A DNA stretch of 64,000 nucleotides from Alisma plantago-aquatica (Eukaryota > Streptophyta > Magnoliopsida > Alismatales > Alismataceae): NCBI GenBank assembly GCA_963693085.1, contig OY856411.1, forward strand, positions 66,259,001 through 66,323,000, given 5' to 3'. Both the position numbers and the translations under genes were made by a program. A model generated the notes under the pieces. The model saw only the letters and a list, made by a program, of their open reading frames with translations. It searched no databases and had not been told where the DNA came from. The first letter of the stretch is position 1, and each line of letters begins with the position of its first letter. Positions 22,362 through 33,559 of this stretch are shown in pieces.

Positions 22362-23590
22362 TTACTTCACTACCTCTTCAATCTCAGCACCCCAGCCTGC
22401 TTTCCAAGCTGTATTTCTGGCCAGTTCTATTGGGTCGACCCACATACTTTTGAGTTGTTCCCTCCAAGATGTCTTCTCGGGGAGAGGGATGCCTGTGTGG
22501 AGCCGGTGGGGCACGGCATCAGTAGCCATCGCTGGATCCTTAAAGAATCGGTGATTGTAGATTACCTCCATTACGTACATGCCCCGTAATCCATGTAGGT
22601 CTTCCTCGTATAGGTCTTCCAGAGGAATTCCCTTATTAATGGCTTCTATCATGCGTAGGACCATGAAGGTGCAATCCCCTGAACCATCTCCTTCATGGGG
22701 AACGTTCTTGTTTATGGAGAAGAGTTTTCAGGACCCTTGGAACCTTGGACTCACCACTTTATTAGCCTGTTGTAGGCGTATAGGAATTTTCAAGGCGTCC
22801 CTAGCATCCTTCCTCTCATAGATAAGTGAAGTGCTATCCATCTCTGCTACGCAGCAGTTGAGCACTATCGTCTTTCACTCTGTAAGGTCGATGACAATTA
22901 GGCCCAGTGCTCTGTGTTATGGATGGGTAGCATCACTGTCCTGGTCTCCCTTCTCCTGACTGCCGCTTGAAGTTCCAACACTTCTACCACTTTGTAATCT
23001 TCTTTGTACAACAAGCTGACCAGACGTGTGGTGTCATTGAAGACTGGCTGCGGCTTATCTCGATGGAGGAATTCTTCCAAGATGGTGGTACAAAGTACCT
23101 TGAACAACCTTTTGTGTACTTGCGCCTTCTTCAGAAAGACCCTCTGGAAGTCCTCCCTAGTCAAACGTCTACCCTTGTTGATATACAATGTGTCTGACCT
23201 GGGTAGATCGTCGTTGAGGACATTTGGCAGGACATGGACATCTCTGCAAGAGATTTGCGACACGGTCTTCATGTCCATATCCTTCATTTTGCATGGCAGA
23301 GGGGAATCTGCTGCGTGTTGTAGCGTTCTTTCTTCAGCTTGCCTCTCCCTGGCGAGCTCTTCCATAAAGAAGGTTGCTAGCCCGCCCTCCTCATCTTCTG
23401 ACGTTGCCTCCTGTACTGTCGGTACTGAGGTTTCTTTGATGGTGGGCAAAGTCTCAGCCACTTTTTTAGCACTCTTTGTCAGAGTTTGTGTTGTGGCCAC
23501 TTGTCTAGCTTCCTTTGAGGAAGCTTCTGCGATGACGTCTTTTGCATGGCTTTCTTCTAACATCTGCCCCAGCTTGCCCTCGGCCATCAT
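22362..23590 (-). pseudogene. Ulp1-like module I of the post-pol protein of B
   Basis: The N-terminal part (23590-23300) is low complexity. Then LTREDFQRVFLKKAQ and LFKVLCTTILEEF precede MLPIHNTEHWALGL, the His-Trp motif (His codon 22907-22909), with a frame change immediately after the Trp. Next comes IVLNCC, where the Asp of the triad would be expected, and VPHEGDGSGDCTFMVLRMIE, which matches the Cys motif of Ulp1 (usually DCGVF). The Cys codon is 22671-22673. Asp is not evident and Gly after Cys is Thr, so this module may have been a degenerate or non-catalytic copy even before decay. The tail to 22362 has no recognised domain. Confidence 0.65.
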
Positions 23591-24317
23591 TTTTAATGTG
23601 CCTCCATCTTCCCATCGTAGATGTAGTTGTTGTGCTCCTCATGCAATAGGAAGAGGAGGAAGTCATTTGATTCTTCCATACCAACTCCTAGCTCGGCAAT
23701 CAGCCTATCAGTCTCTATTGCACTGGTCGAGCTAAGCATTGTGACCAACTCCTCCCTCTGATCCTTTTCTTCCTTCTCTTCTTCTGTCGGAGTGAATGTG
23801 GGAGGGGTGAGGCGACATCCAGCCTATTTCTCGTTCTCATTGGCGGTTTCGTCGATTGCCTCCTCCGGGTCATAGTTGAGGTCAAACCCCCTTGATTGTG
23901 ATGTATGATTTTCATACTGGGGGCTCGATCTTCCTGCTGATTGGTTGCTTTGTTGTTCAGCGATGGGAGATTATCTTCGTATTGTACTCCCATTCTTGGC
24001 TATGCCGACTCCTGCTCCAGCCCCCCTACATTGTCATCGTGGCTTAAATTGGCCAGGGAGCATTCTAGGCTAGCAGGGTGATTCACCTTTTTCTTTGCCC
24101 ACCTGGCTTCGAGCTCTGCATGCTCTTGCTTGAGTTTCCTGTGGTCTTCTTGCACTCCTTTCCATTCTTCTTCTAGGGAAGCCATTGCCTCTTCATATTC
24201 TTGGCACATTTTCTCGTTATCTGCGCGTATGGCATGCCCTTCTTTTCACAGGATCGTCATTTCCTCCTGCATTTTTGTCTGCATCCCCAGCATCCTCCAT
24301 TGATTGCTGAAGACTTC
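23591..24317 (-). pseudogene. coiled-coil linker region of the post-pol protein of B
   Basis: In one frame, interrupted by stops at about 24317, 24210, 23999 and 23714, the translation includes EEAMASLEEEWKGVQEDHRK and LKQEHAELEARWAKKK, a heptad-like charged helix, and further on a basic stretch (RQKKRRKKRIRGR). The frame is the same as for the flanking 24318-24761 segment, so these are parts of one protein broken by nonsense codons. Confidence 0.6.
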
Positions 24318-25054
24318 TTACATGAATTCTGTTAGTGAATATAAAGAAGAAATTTTTTCATTTATTGTATTGGTTTGATGCATGTGTTCCCACATTGCAT
24401 CAAACCTATTTCCTAGAGCACCCCTGAAAGAGGGTGCTTGTTGTTGTTGTTGGTGCAGTTGTTGTCCCGTGTGTGTTGTTGGCATGCTCGGCATAGTCGG
24501 TTGCTTAGGTGGTGGTGGTGGGGGCATCTCCCTAGATTGACTCTTTTTTGGCTCCGCCGCTGGTGTGCTTTGAGAGGCTTGTCTTTCTGCCTCTGCCTCC
24601 AGTACGTTGGTGCCTAGAGGGGTTTCTTCTTCTGCTAGGCCCCTCTCTGGCTCTGACTCCAGTATGGCTTGGGAGCCTTGTCTTTCTAGCTCTGCCTCTA
24701 GTTGGCTGGTGGGTTGTGGGGCTTCGTTCGTGTCTATAGTCTTTCCCGCTTCTCCCTCCACGACAGTAGTTTCCTCTTACGGTCTCAGGGAAGAGGGGTC
24801 TACAACTTGTGCTTCCACCGGTTGTTCCGCGACTCTCTCATTTTTAGCTGGCTTACTGGTGGCTTCTTGTTTCTTTTTCTACGCCTCTAGTTTCATTCAC
24901 GGCTCTGGGGTTTTCTTCACTACTTGTGTTGGGACACTACTTTCTCCTGGTACGAGTACCGGTTCTGCCGATATTCTGGCATGCAGTGTCCCGGAGCTCA
25001 TCTTCTTGATGTCGTCGAGAGTCGGCCGCAGCTTGTGGGTGTCATAGAACACCA
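24318..25054 (-). pseudogene. Pro/Gln-rich repeat region of the post-pol protein of B
   Basis: Contains two imperfect repeats of about 27 residues (beginning QLEAELERQGSQ and VLEAEAERQASQ), a PPPPPP run and a QQQQQ run, then NRFDAMWEHMHQTN, which resembles the C-terminal tail of ATHILA ORF1-type proteins. The upstream part, to about 25054, is in the same frame with a few stops. A frame change near 25050 joins it to the ORF1-like domain. Confidence 0.6.
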
Positions 25055-26287
25055 TTTCTGGAAGGGGGGTGTCTTCTTCAGTCCTAGATGCTTGAAATAT
25101 GCTTTATCTCCCTTCACTTCCAGAATTCCCATGGTGGCGAGGGACTTTGTATCGATACTTTGCTATCCCTCCATTTCTTCATATTTTTGCAATTCACTAC
25201 CTTCTAGTAGGTAGTCGGCGATCCTTGTTATTTGACCGCCCATACAGAAGGCAGACTTCCTCTTTGTCTCACCGCCCACAACCGAAGGTAGCCTTTTAAT
25301 AACGATCCTTCCTATGTTCACTGGTCACTTATTGATCATAGACCATATAAGGAAGAGATCCCCCTTGGTGACTGTCCTGGTCTTTGACCTGGCATCTATA
25401 GAGAAGGTGGTGATCTTCTGTATGATCTTGATGAAGTAGGAGGTGATTTTTGAGGCCTTGGAATTTTTCGGGTTGTGCTTTTCCTCTCCAGTCAGCTCCT
25501 TCCCCATCTTATTGCTATCATACACAGCAATCTCCCTCTCTCCCAGTGCACCTGAACAGGCCTTAGCCTCTTCTTCATATGCGGTACAGATCCTGTTCAG
25601 ATCAGTCTCTGTTATCAGATGGCTTTCGCCCCCAAACCGTACCTAGAGCTGGTAGTCCCCTCCTCCTCCTGCTTGTGTCCCATCACCAGTGGTGACTTTT
25701 TTCAGAGAGGACATAAATTCTAGGTTCAACCTCCGATACGACCTCACTTCGGGTGTGCAAATAGTACGTAGGTTCGCGCCCTCCAAAAATTTCACTATTC
25801 TGTCGTACAGCCCTAGCTTTTTGAAGTATTCCATGTCGAAGTAACGTGTTGGCATGCAATCCTTATTCGCGGACATCCATTCGTAGGCGGACTGGTGCAC
25901 GATGTCCCGGGGTACAAACTCTGGCTCCCCTTGAGGTGCAGAAACTTCTTCTACTGCCTTTTCAGTTTTTGCCTTCTTACTGGGCCTGGGTTCCTTAAAT
26001 GTGTCCTTCTGCTTCTTCCCGTGTACTGGGCTTCCTGACTCTTCAGGTCGATACTCAGAGGTCTTTATTTCCCCCGTCTCATCAGTTTCTTCTGTGGACT
26101 GTTCTTGTGGCACCCCTGCCAATATCCTCTGATATTGCTCCAGTCTTAGTTGTATCTCCAGGCGTTTAAGGACTGGCAGGGCGGTGCTCTTTTTTAGCTT
26201 CTCGGTCAAGTCTTTGACTATCATCTCTACCTCCTTAAGGGAGGTAGCCCTCTGGTATAGGGGATCGCTCGAGGCTAGAGAAGACAT
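25055..26287 (-). pseudogene. ATHILA ORF1-like domain, start of post-pol protein of B
   Basis: Starts with ATG at 26285-26287. After a charged N-terminus, MPTRYFDMEYFKKLGLYD and YRRLNLEFMSSLKKV match the ATHILA ORF-1 pattern (conserved Y..L.LEF.SSL). The same frame continues through two single nonsense codons (at about 25640 and 25322, both explicable as C-to-T changes from CAG and CGA) with KGDLFLIWSMINK and CMGGQITRIADYLL. Function of the family is unknown. No signal peptide or membrane segment typical of an envelope protein was seen. Confidence 0.7.
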
Positions 26288-27480
26288 TCTGTAGGTTAAA
26301 GTGAATTAGTCCAACGTAGGGTTTACCCAAAAAAGATATTCTATTGTTTTCCTAGAAATAATTATCATCAAGTTAATGGTGATCATCAGGTTACAGGTCA
26401 TCATTTTTAGTTTTTTTTTGGTTTCAAACTTATTAAACGGACAGTGAGGATCACAGTCGTGATTTTAATCGTAGTCGCAGATTTAATCGCGGTCGTGATG
26501 TTAAATGCGGTCGTGGTTTTAATCGCGATCGCAGTTTTAATCGCAGACGCGGTTTTAAACGCGGTCATGATTATTATTGTTTGGAGGAATTCGTGGTCGC
26601 GACCTTTTTGAAGAGATCACGGTCGCAATTTTTAATCGCGGTCATGGTTATTACTTAAAAAGATCGCGGTCGCGATTCTTTTTTAAGGAAGAAGTCACGG
26701 TCGTGATGTTAATCGCGGTCGCGGTCCTTTCTTCAGAAAAATCGAAGTTAGTGCTTTTTAGGGTTTTATGATTTTTGTTTCTTAGGGTTCAACACCTCGC
26801 AGCGGGTTGCGATGACCAAACTCTTGGTCCTCTTCGTCCGTCCAGCCTTTTAGACTGCGGTTCAACGTCCAGTCATTTTATTTTTATCATTTTTAGGGTT
26901 TTAAGGACTTTCTTCTTGGCCGAGAAGGAGGACGGGGTTAAGTGCCCAGAAACAAGGCGTCCTCGAGGCAAAATCATCTAAATGGCGAGAGTGGCTCACC
27001 GTAGCGATGTAGGGAGATCTCAAAATAAAAAATAAAGCACGTCGGTGCAAGGAAAGATGAACGAGCGGGTTACCTGATTGAAGGGACAAGATGCGACTAT
27101 GGTGAAGGCAACGATCGGCGAGGTGAACGATCCTGGTAGACACGCGGTGGTGAATAGCTTGGGTGTCGGACGGTGAAATCGCGGTTGCAGCTGCGGTTCT
27201 CGAGTTGAACGGACTAAGAAAATCTAGGGATTTTACACAAAAGTGAAGGGAGCGTAAAGAGTCTGTCGTACAGAAACCTAGAAGTATTTATAGAAGTTTG
27301 GATCGCTTCGGAATTAACCGATGAAAACACCGCGGTCACAATTTTTATCGCGGTCATGATACTTCTAAGAAAACCACGGTCGCAGTCTTTCATCTAAGAG
27401 AGACGATCTCGGGCATGAAAATCCAACAAGCACGAGCAAATCCGCGCTCGCGATTATATTCGTGGTCGCGGTTATAATTA
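26288..27480. repeat. spacer of B between integrase and ORF1, with GCGGTCGCGAT words
   Basis: Dense copies of AATCGCGGTCGTGAT-type words at 26440-26730, with others at 27175-27190, 27330-27385 and 27440-27475. They are the same words that fill the LTRs of B, embedded in otherwise different sequence. No coding frame is convincing; open stretches such as 26577-26771 are translations of the repeats. Confidence 0.8.
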
Positions 27481-27591
27481 AGCCAAATCACCAACTTAAA
27501 GAAAACAAAATGCTGAGAAAAAGAAGAAAAACTTAAACTAGAAGAAAGAAAGAAGGATAAAGCAAAAATAAAGCGAAGAGAGATCAAAAAT

Positions 27592-27607
27592 TTGGGTTGC
27601 CTCCCAA
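27592..27607 (-). other. conserved hairpin box after integrase (B)
   Basis: TTGGGTTGCCTCCCAA (stem TTGGG/CCCAA, loop TTGCCT) followed by GAAGCGC on the plus strand. It matches the box at 17216-17233 in element A in sequence and position. Confidence 0.7.
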
Positions 27608-27719
27608 GAAGCGCTTGCTTTAAAGTCTCCTAGCTAGACTGCATAAATTCTTCACTCCTCTGGTCCTTCAGTCGGATGAGGCAACTCTCGATCCCTCTCC
27701 TTGTCGAGTTTGTTCATCT

Positions 27720-28982
27720 AGGTTGATCTATGATCTGCTTACAAAGGCTTCATCCTTGTAGAATCTTTTCAACCTGTGGCCATTGACCTTGAAGATCCCA
27801 GTCTTTTCTCCTTGGATCTCCATCATTCCCGATGAATAAATCTTTTTCACAGAGAAAGGGCTTGACCATCTTGTTCAGAGCTTCCCAGGGAAAAGCCAGA
27901 TGCTAGAACTGAATAGAATAACTTTGTGTCCTTCACGAATGTCCTTGTTCCTTAGGTGGGCATCATGCCACACCTTGGTCCTCTGCTTGTAGATCTTTGC
28001 ATTTTCATAAGCATGTAATCTCAGCTCCTCGAGCTCTTGTAGCTACAGATATCTCTTTTGTCCCGCCTTTTACAAATCCATATTTAGCCCAAAGGGCTTT
28101 GTGCTCTAACTCTAAGGGCAAATGACAAGACTTTCCGTAGATTAGCCTGTAAGGCGTGGTGCCTATGGGTGCCTTGTAAGTAGTTTTGTAGGCCCATAGA
28201 GCATCGTCGAGCTTCATAGACCAGTCTTTTCGAGTACGGTTGATAGTCTTTTCCAAGATTTTCTTAATGTGCCTATTGGATACCTCCACCTGTCCAGAGG
28301 TTTGAGGGTGGTAGGGTGTTGCAACCTTGTGCTTGACCCCATACTTCTTCAATAGTGCCTCAAATTGTTTCTCCCCAAAATTTGATCCGCCATCACTTAT
28401 CACGGTGTGGGGTACTCCAAAGCACGGGAAGATGGTTTTATCGAAAAGCTTAATCACAGACTTAGAGTCACAAGTTTGGGTAGCAACAGCCTCTACCGAT
28501 TTCGACACATAGTCCACAGCCACTAATATGTATTGATAACCTTTTGACGAGGGGAAGGGACCCATGTAGTATATTTCCTAAACGTCAAAGATCTCAACTT
28601 CTACCCAGTCTGTCATAGATATTTTGTTCCTTTTTCCTATATTTCTGGTTGATTGGCACTCCTTGCATACTTTCACATAAGCAGTAGCATCCTTGAATAA
28701 CGAAGGCCAGTAAAATCTTGATTGAAGCACCTTTGCGGAAGTTCTATCCCCATTATGATGCCCTCCATATGGTGAAGAGTGGCATTCCTTTAATATCAGT
28801 GGGGCTTCTTCTTCCGGTATACATCTTCTGTACAAACTGTCTGAACATTTCCTGAATAGTAATGGGTCATCCCAATAGTAGTTCCTCACATCAGACCAGA
28901 GCCTCTTCTTCTGGTTGTATGTGATGTCCGGTGGTAACTCCCCGCAAGCAAGGTAGTTGCAAATGTCCGCGAACCATGGCAA
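27720..28982 (-). pseudogene. integrase of element B
   Basis: Minus strand. 28982-28578 holds the HHCC finger (GGHHNGDRTSAK, KVCKECQSTRN). 28565-28005 holds the catalytic core with [26 protein letters not shown] and [16 protein letters not shown], so the two Asp and the Glu are intact. A stop separates the two stretches near 28570. The C-terminal part (28004 to about 27720) is in shifted frames with HKVILFSSS and FKVNGHRLKRFY. No chromodomain is seen. Neighbours are RNase H upstream and the hairpin box downstream. Confidence 0.92.
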
Positions 28983-28985
28983 GTT

Positions 28986-29440
28986 TTATTCTTCAGCTTC
29001 TATAATGAACAAATCCTCATCTGCGTAGTTATCATTAACGGGTGGCTCATTTTTGTCTTCAACAATGATCCGCGACAAATGGTCGGCCACTACATTTTCC
29101 GCCCCTTTCTTGTCAATGATCTCATGATCGAACTCTTGGAGTAATAGGGCCCACCTCAGTAACCTAAGCTTAGTGTCATTCTTCTGAATTAGGTATCTGA
29201 TAGCTCCGTGGTCAGTATAAACCTTTACCCTTGCTCCAATCAGATAGGACATACATTTGTCAAAAGAAAAAACAATAGCTAGCAATTCTTTCTCTATGGT
29301 TGTGTAATTTACTTACGCCTCATCTAGGGTGCGGCTGGCGTAGTAGATAACATGATGTCTTTTGTCCTTCATCTACCCTAGGACTACCCCTACAACATAG
29401 TCACTAGCATCGCACATTAGCTCGAAGGGTAACTCCCAAT
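28986..29440 (-). pseudogene. RNase H of element B
   Basis: Contains [47 protein letters not shown] and [12 protein letters not shown], the standard gypsy RNase H and tether signature. The open stretch is 29285-28986; the upstream part to 29440 (ELMCDASDYVVG-like) has a stop. It degrades the template RNA during reverse transcription. Confidence 0.88.
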
Positions 29441-29447
29441 TCGGGGC

Positions 29448-30496
29448 TCAGAGAATAGGTGGGGTTACTAGGGCTTCCTTCAGGGTCTGAAAAGCCTTCA
29501 AACAATCCTCTGTAAAATCAAATTCTACGTCTTTAACCAGCATATTTGAAAGGGGCTTTGATATCCTCGAAAAATTCTTGATGAATCTTCTATGATAACT
29601 GGTGTGGCCAAGAAAACTTCGCACCCCTGTCACAGACTTAGGTGGAGGGGAAATTTAGAGATAGCTTTGATCTTTCTTACATCTACTTCAATACCTCTCT
29701 TTGAGACCTTGTGCCCCAGGACTATTCCTTCTTGCACCATAAAATGGCATTTCTCCCGGTTAAGGACTAAGTTCTTCTCTTCACAGCATTGCATGACTAA
29801 CGATAGGTTTCTCAAACAACCGTCAAAATCTCTTCTGTAAATCGAAAAATCATCCATAAAGACTTCCACAATGTCTTCCAAGAAGTCAGAGAACATCGAG
29901 ATCATGCAGTGTTGGAATGTTACAAGGGCATTGCATAGTCTGAATGACATTCGTCGAAAAGCATAGGTACGATATAGACAGGTGAAGGTGGTTTTCTCCT
30001 GATTGTCAGGTAGGATGGGAACTTGGTAAAATCCAAAATAACTATCCAAGAAGAAAAAGTATTCATGATGTGCCAGTCTTTCTAGTACTTGGTCGATAAA
30101 GGGAAGAGGATAGTGATCTTTCTTTGTTGCTTGATTCAACTTTCGATAATCGATGCACATTTTCCACCCGGTAACAGTCCAAACTGCTACTTCATCTCCT
30201 TTATCACCCTTTGCCACTGTCATCCCTCCTTTCTTTGGTACAACATAAATTGGGCTCACCCAATTGTTGTCACTAATAGGGTAGATAATACCCACATCTC
30301 TCAGCTTGATTACTTCCTTCTTTACAACTTCTTTTAACATTTGATTCAGCTTCCTCTGGGGTTGAACCAGAGGTTTTGCTGATTCTTCAAGATTTATGTG
30401 GTGCATACATAGAGCAGGGTTAAGCCCCTGGATATCATCCACTGAATAGCCTATAGCTTTCATATGGAGCCTTAGCTCATTAAGAAGTCTTTCCAT
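29448..30496 (-). pseudogene. reverse transcriptase of element B
   Basis: Minus strand. Open 30496-29630, then 29633-29448 in another frame. Motifs: VKKEVIKLRDVGIIYPISD, WVSPIYVVPKKGG, MCIDYRKLNQATKKDHYPLP, VFMDDFSIY (MDD at 29849-29857), and after the frame change GVRSFLGHTSYHRRFIKNFS. The catalytic residues are retained, but substitutions such as SFRLCNALVTFQ for GLCNAPATFQ show decay. Confidence 0.92.
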
Positions 30497-31105
30497 TTGC
30501 TCTTCGATCAGGCTAGCATTGACTATGACAGGATTCCTCTCTTCAGGATCAAGAAACTCATATTTCTAATCTTTCGGTAATTGCTTAAGTGCAGGTTTGG
30601 GTTTTGGTACTTTCTCTTCTTCCCTTGTCAGTTCTAGAGAAGCATACTTGACAGCCTCAACAACCTCCTCTTCGTCGCTCAAATCCCCTGCGTTTCAATT
30701 CAGGTATTTGAGGATCTCAGCAACTTCAAGATCGTCGATTTCTGAATCTTCTTTGTTTAACGCCCTCATAAGAGGGTCTAACACCGTTGTGTCTTCTTCC
30801 ACTTCTTCACAATAATGGTTGTAGCTATCCACAAAGTAAGTAGATTAGAGCAGGGACGGTCCCTTCATAGCAACTTTTACCTTGAAATCTATGTGATCAT
30901 TTCTGACCCTCAGAGTTATGATGCCTTTAGCAACATCAATCAATGCCCTACCGGTTTCTAAGAAAGGACGTCTAAAGATAATAGGGAATTTAGGGTCTTC
31001 AATAGTGTCAATGATAACAATATTGCATGGGATGAAGAATTTCCCCACGTGAATCGAAACATCTTCGACTACTCCCACCGGTCCTTTGAAAGTGTGGTCT
31101 GCCAA
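30497..31105 (-). pseudogene. protease C-terminal part and protease-RT linker of element B
   Basis: 31105-30845 reads FKGPVGVVEDVSIHVGKFFI and FPIIFRRPFLETGRALID, the second half of the Athila aspartic protease region (family pattern P.GV.EDV.V.V and GRPFL). The remainder to 30497 is the acidic linker before RT. Confidence 0.75.
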
Positions 31106-31149
31106 CTCGATCCTAAATTTGTCCTGACCATCTCCGTCAGTCCTAATAG

Positions 31150-31737
31150 TTATGTGAGGCTTAAAGGAATTAAACTAATGATGGCTCCCAGGTCGGCGAG
31201 ACCTTTCCTTTCGATGTTGTCCCCTACTGCAAAAGGTATAGTGAAGGCTCTAGGGTCCTTCTTCTTGGTAGGTAGTTCCACCTTTATGAAAGTTGTCGAC
31301 ATGATGGCTAAGTGTACAGTTTTGATCTTCCCTCCTCGTCTTTTCTTCGTGACTAGATCCTTGAAGAATTTGGCATAGGTTGGCATTTCTTCCAAGGCAT
31401 CCAGGAATGGTACCTCCAGGTGTATCTTTTTCACCGATTCCATGAACTTCTCATACCTCTTCTTGAGGTGAGCCTTCACGAGCTTGTAAGGGAAAGGTAA
31501 TCTTGGCGAATAGTGACTCCTCTTGGCAAACAATTCTTCTTTAGGTTCTGGTTCCTTAATTGATGGGTGTTGGTTCTTCCCCTTGGTTGGGTTATCTATA
31601 ACATTCTCTGGCTCCAGTTCTTCAGGTCTTATTTCCTCAGGGCGCTCTATTGTCTTTCTCGATCTAAGGATCACCATCTTGGCAGATTCAGTGTTAGAAG
31701 GGATCTTCCCCGAGGGGTTCTTTACGAGCTCAGCCAA
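31150..31737 (-). pseudogene. gag C-terminus and protease N-terminal part of element B
   Basis: Contains LRSRKTIERPEE (gag-end LRSGK motif), PYKLVKAHLKKRYEKFMES, VPFLDALEEMPTYAKFFKDL and then LADLGAIISLIPLSL, the protease active-site motif with Asp kept but the following Ser changed (DSGA to DLGA). Protease would process gag-pol. A stop follows at about 31150. Confidence 0.8.
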
Positions 31738-33340
31738 CTGAGCGAGCTACTGGTCTATATGGCGTTGATGTGTTTGCATATCCGCCATCTGTACCTGCAT
31801 AGTGTTCAGGACGCCAGAGTTGGACAGCGCACTTTGTGCAAGTTGATTGTTTATCATGTCTTGTCTCTTCATGAAATCAAATAGTTGGCCTACTAAGTCA
31901 GGATGACCAATACTTCTTATTTGATTTTGTCCTTGAGCTTGCCCTTGTCCTTGACTTGCATTAGCAGCTTGGCGGTTTTGATACTTACCTTGACCTTGAT
32001 AGTTGACTTTGTTTGTCTAGAAAGTTCTTATCTTTGTGTACTACCCTTGCCCTCTCTTCTTCTCAAAACCAGGTGATTGCTTAGGTGGATTATTCAATTG
32101 ATGCAAATTTTCTGTAGCATCCTTGTTCCCATAGCTGAATCTTGTGTGATCTGGTCTCTTAAAGTTAATGGAAGAGACATTTTCAGCTTCCTCCTCTTCA
32201 GACTCACTTTCACTAGATTCTTCAGGTCGGGTATATACACAATTGTCTACCCCATGCCCACCTTCACCACAGGTGACACATTTCATCACTTTCTCAATTG
32301 GCTTCTTTCATTTCCCTCTTAATTCCTTCAGCTGTTTGACATATGTGGCTATCTTTTATATTTGAGATGTGATTTCTTCAAGAGCCTTTGATTCAATCGA
32401 CGGTCCTTCATTGGTGTCTTTCTTAACATATCCTCTGTCGGTCCGATCATAATCAGTCCCAGCTTGTAACTCAGCCATGTTTTCTATGATCTTTTTAGAT
32501 CTACTAGTCTTTTTCCTGAGAAAGTCACTTCCAGCTGCTGCATTTAGCGAGACTCTCTCTTCAGGGGTTAGACCATTGTAGAAAGTTGTTATTAAGAACC
32601 TCTTCTTGTAATTGTGGTGAGGGCAGTCTCTCTGGTACTCCTGATACCTTTCCCAGGCTTCATGTAGATTCTCATTTGGCTTCTGCATTACAGATGTGAT
32701 CCTTTACCTGTTCTTGACAGTCTTCTCAATAGGGTAGAACTTTTTCATGAAAGCGTCTGCCAGTGCATTCCATCCATTCAAAGCTTGATGCGGTAGCCTG
32801 AGGTACCAGGATAGTGCCTTGTCCTCTAAAGAGAAGATGAAACCCTTGCAGTAAATGACTTCTTGTCGAACTCCCCGCATTTTGATGGTGTCACAGATAT
32901 TCTTAAAAGCGTTGAGATGATGATAAGGGTTATTGTTCTTTGAATTCCCTCAAAAGCTTTTGTTCTGGATCATAGATATGAAAGTTGGCTTCAGTTCAAA
33001 GTTTGCTACATTGAACCTTGGGATGACTACATGACATCTTGAGTTATTAGCTTTTGTAGTTGCCAATTCCCGAAGAGACTTCTTTTCCTCTTCATCCTCT
33101 TTGCTGGCTCTGTCCCTGTGAATTCTCTCTTGGTGATTTCTTTTGTGCCTGTGGCGATGACGACGCTCCTCATGGTGAGGATTGTCTTCAGGTTCTTATG
33201 GTTCTTCATAGAGATGATCGCCATTATAACGCCCATCTTCATCAGTTTCAGGTGGGGTGGGTGTTGTCCTATCCTCGCGTTCTGCTTGTCTGCGGAAAAA
33301 GGTGGTTCCACGCGGGGTGGCATGGTACACGAAGTTAGTA
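31738..33340 (-). pseudogene. gag of element B
   Basis: Nucleocapsid-capsid protein. Starts MPPRVEPPFSADKQ at 33323. After a frame change, GFIFSLEDKALSWYLRLP and ALADAFMKKFYP (retrotransposon gag domain), then 32688-32356 with ENLHEAWERYQEYQRDCPHH. 32289-32041 holds a zinc knuckle CVTCGEGGHGVDNC (CX2CX4HX4C). The C-terminal part to 31738 is Gln-rich. Several stops and at least two frame changes. Confidence 0.85.
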
Positions 33341-33541
33341 TGGGCCAAGCACTTCCTCCCTGGGTAACTGGATAGAACGTATGATCAAGTTAGATTTATC
33401 GGTCTTGATGAAGATGAACTATTCTACGCAGGTCCAGGTTAGAATATTTAGAGTGATAGTTTTGTCGGGCTTATTGCTAAGCTTGAGGCACGGGAGTATA
33501 GTGGGTGGACTCGGGTTCTTTAACAGTACTATTTTGCCTTG

Positions 33542-33559
33542 TCCCCGGCAACGGCGCCA
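33542..33559 (-). other. primer binding site of element B (tRNA-Asp type)
   Basis: The minus strand reads TGGCGCCGTTGCCGGGGA, 18 bases complementary to the 3' end of plant tRNA-Asp as I remember it, six bases inside the 5' LTR end. This primes minus-strand DNA synthesis. Confidence 0.88.

Noticed and set aside
23004..23735. A 243-codon plus-strand open frame
   Set aside because: It is antisense to the Ulp1-like module I region of B, is Ser/Cys-rich, and shows no domain. The minus-strand reading has motifs.
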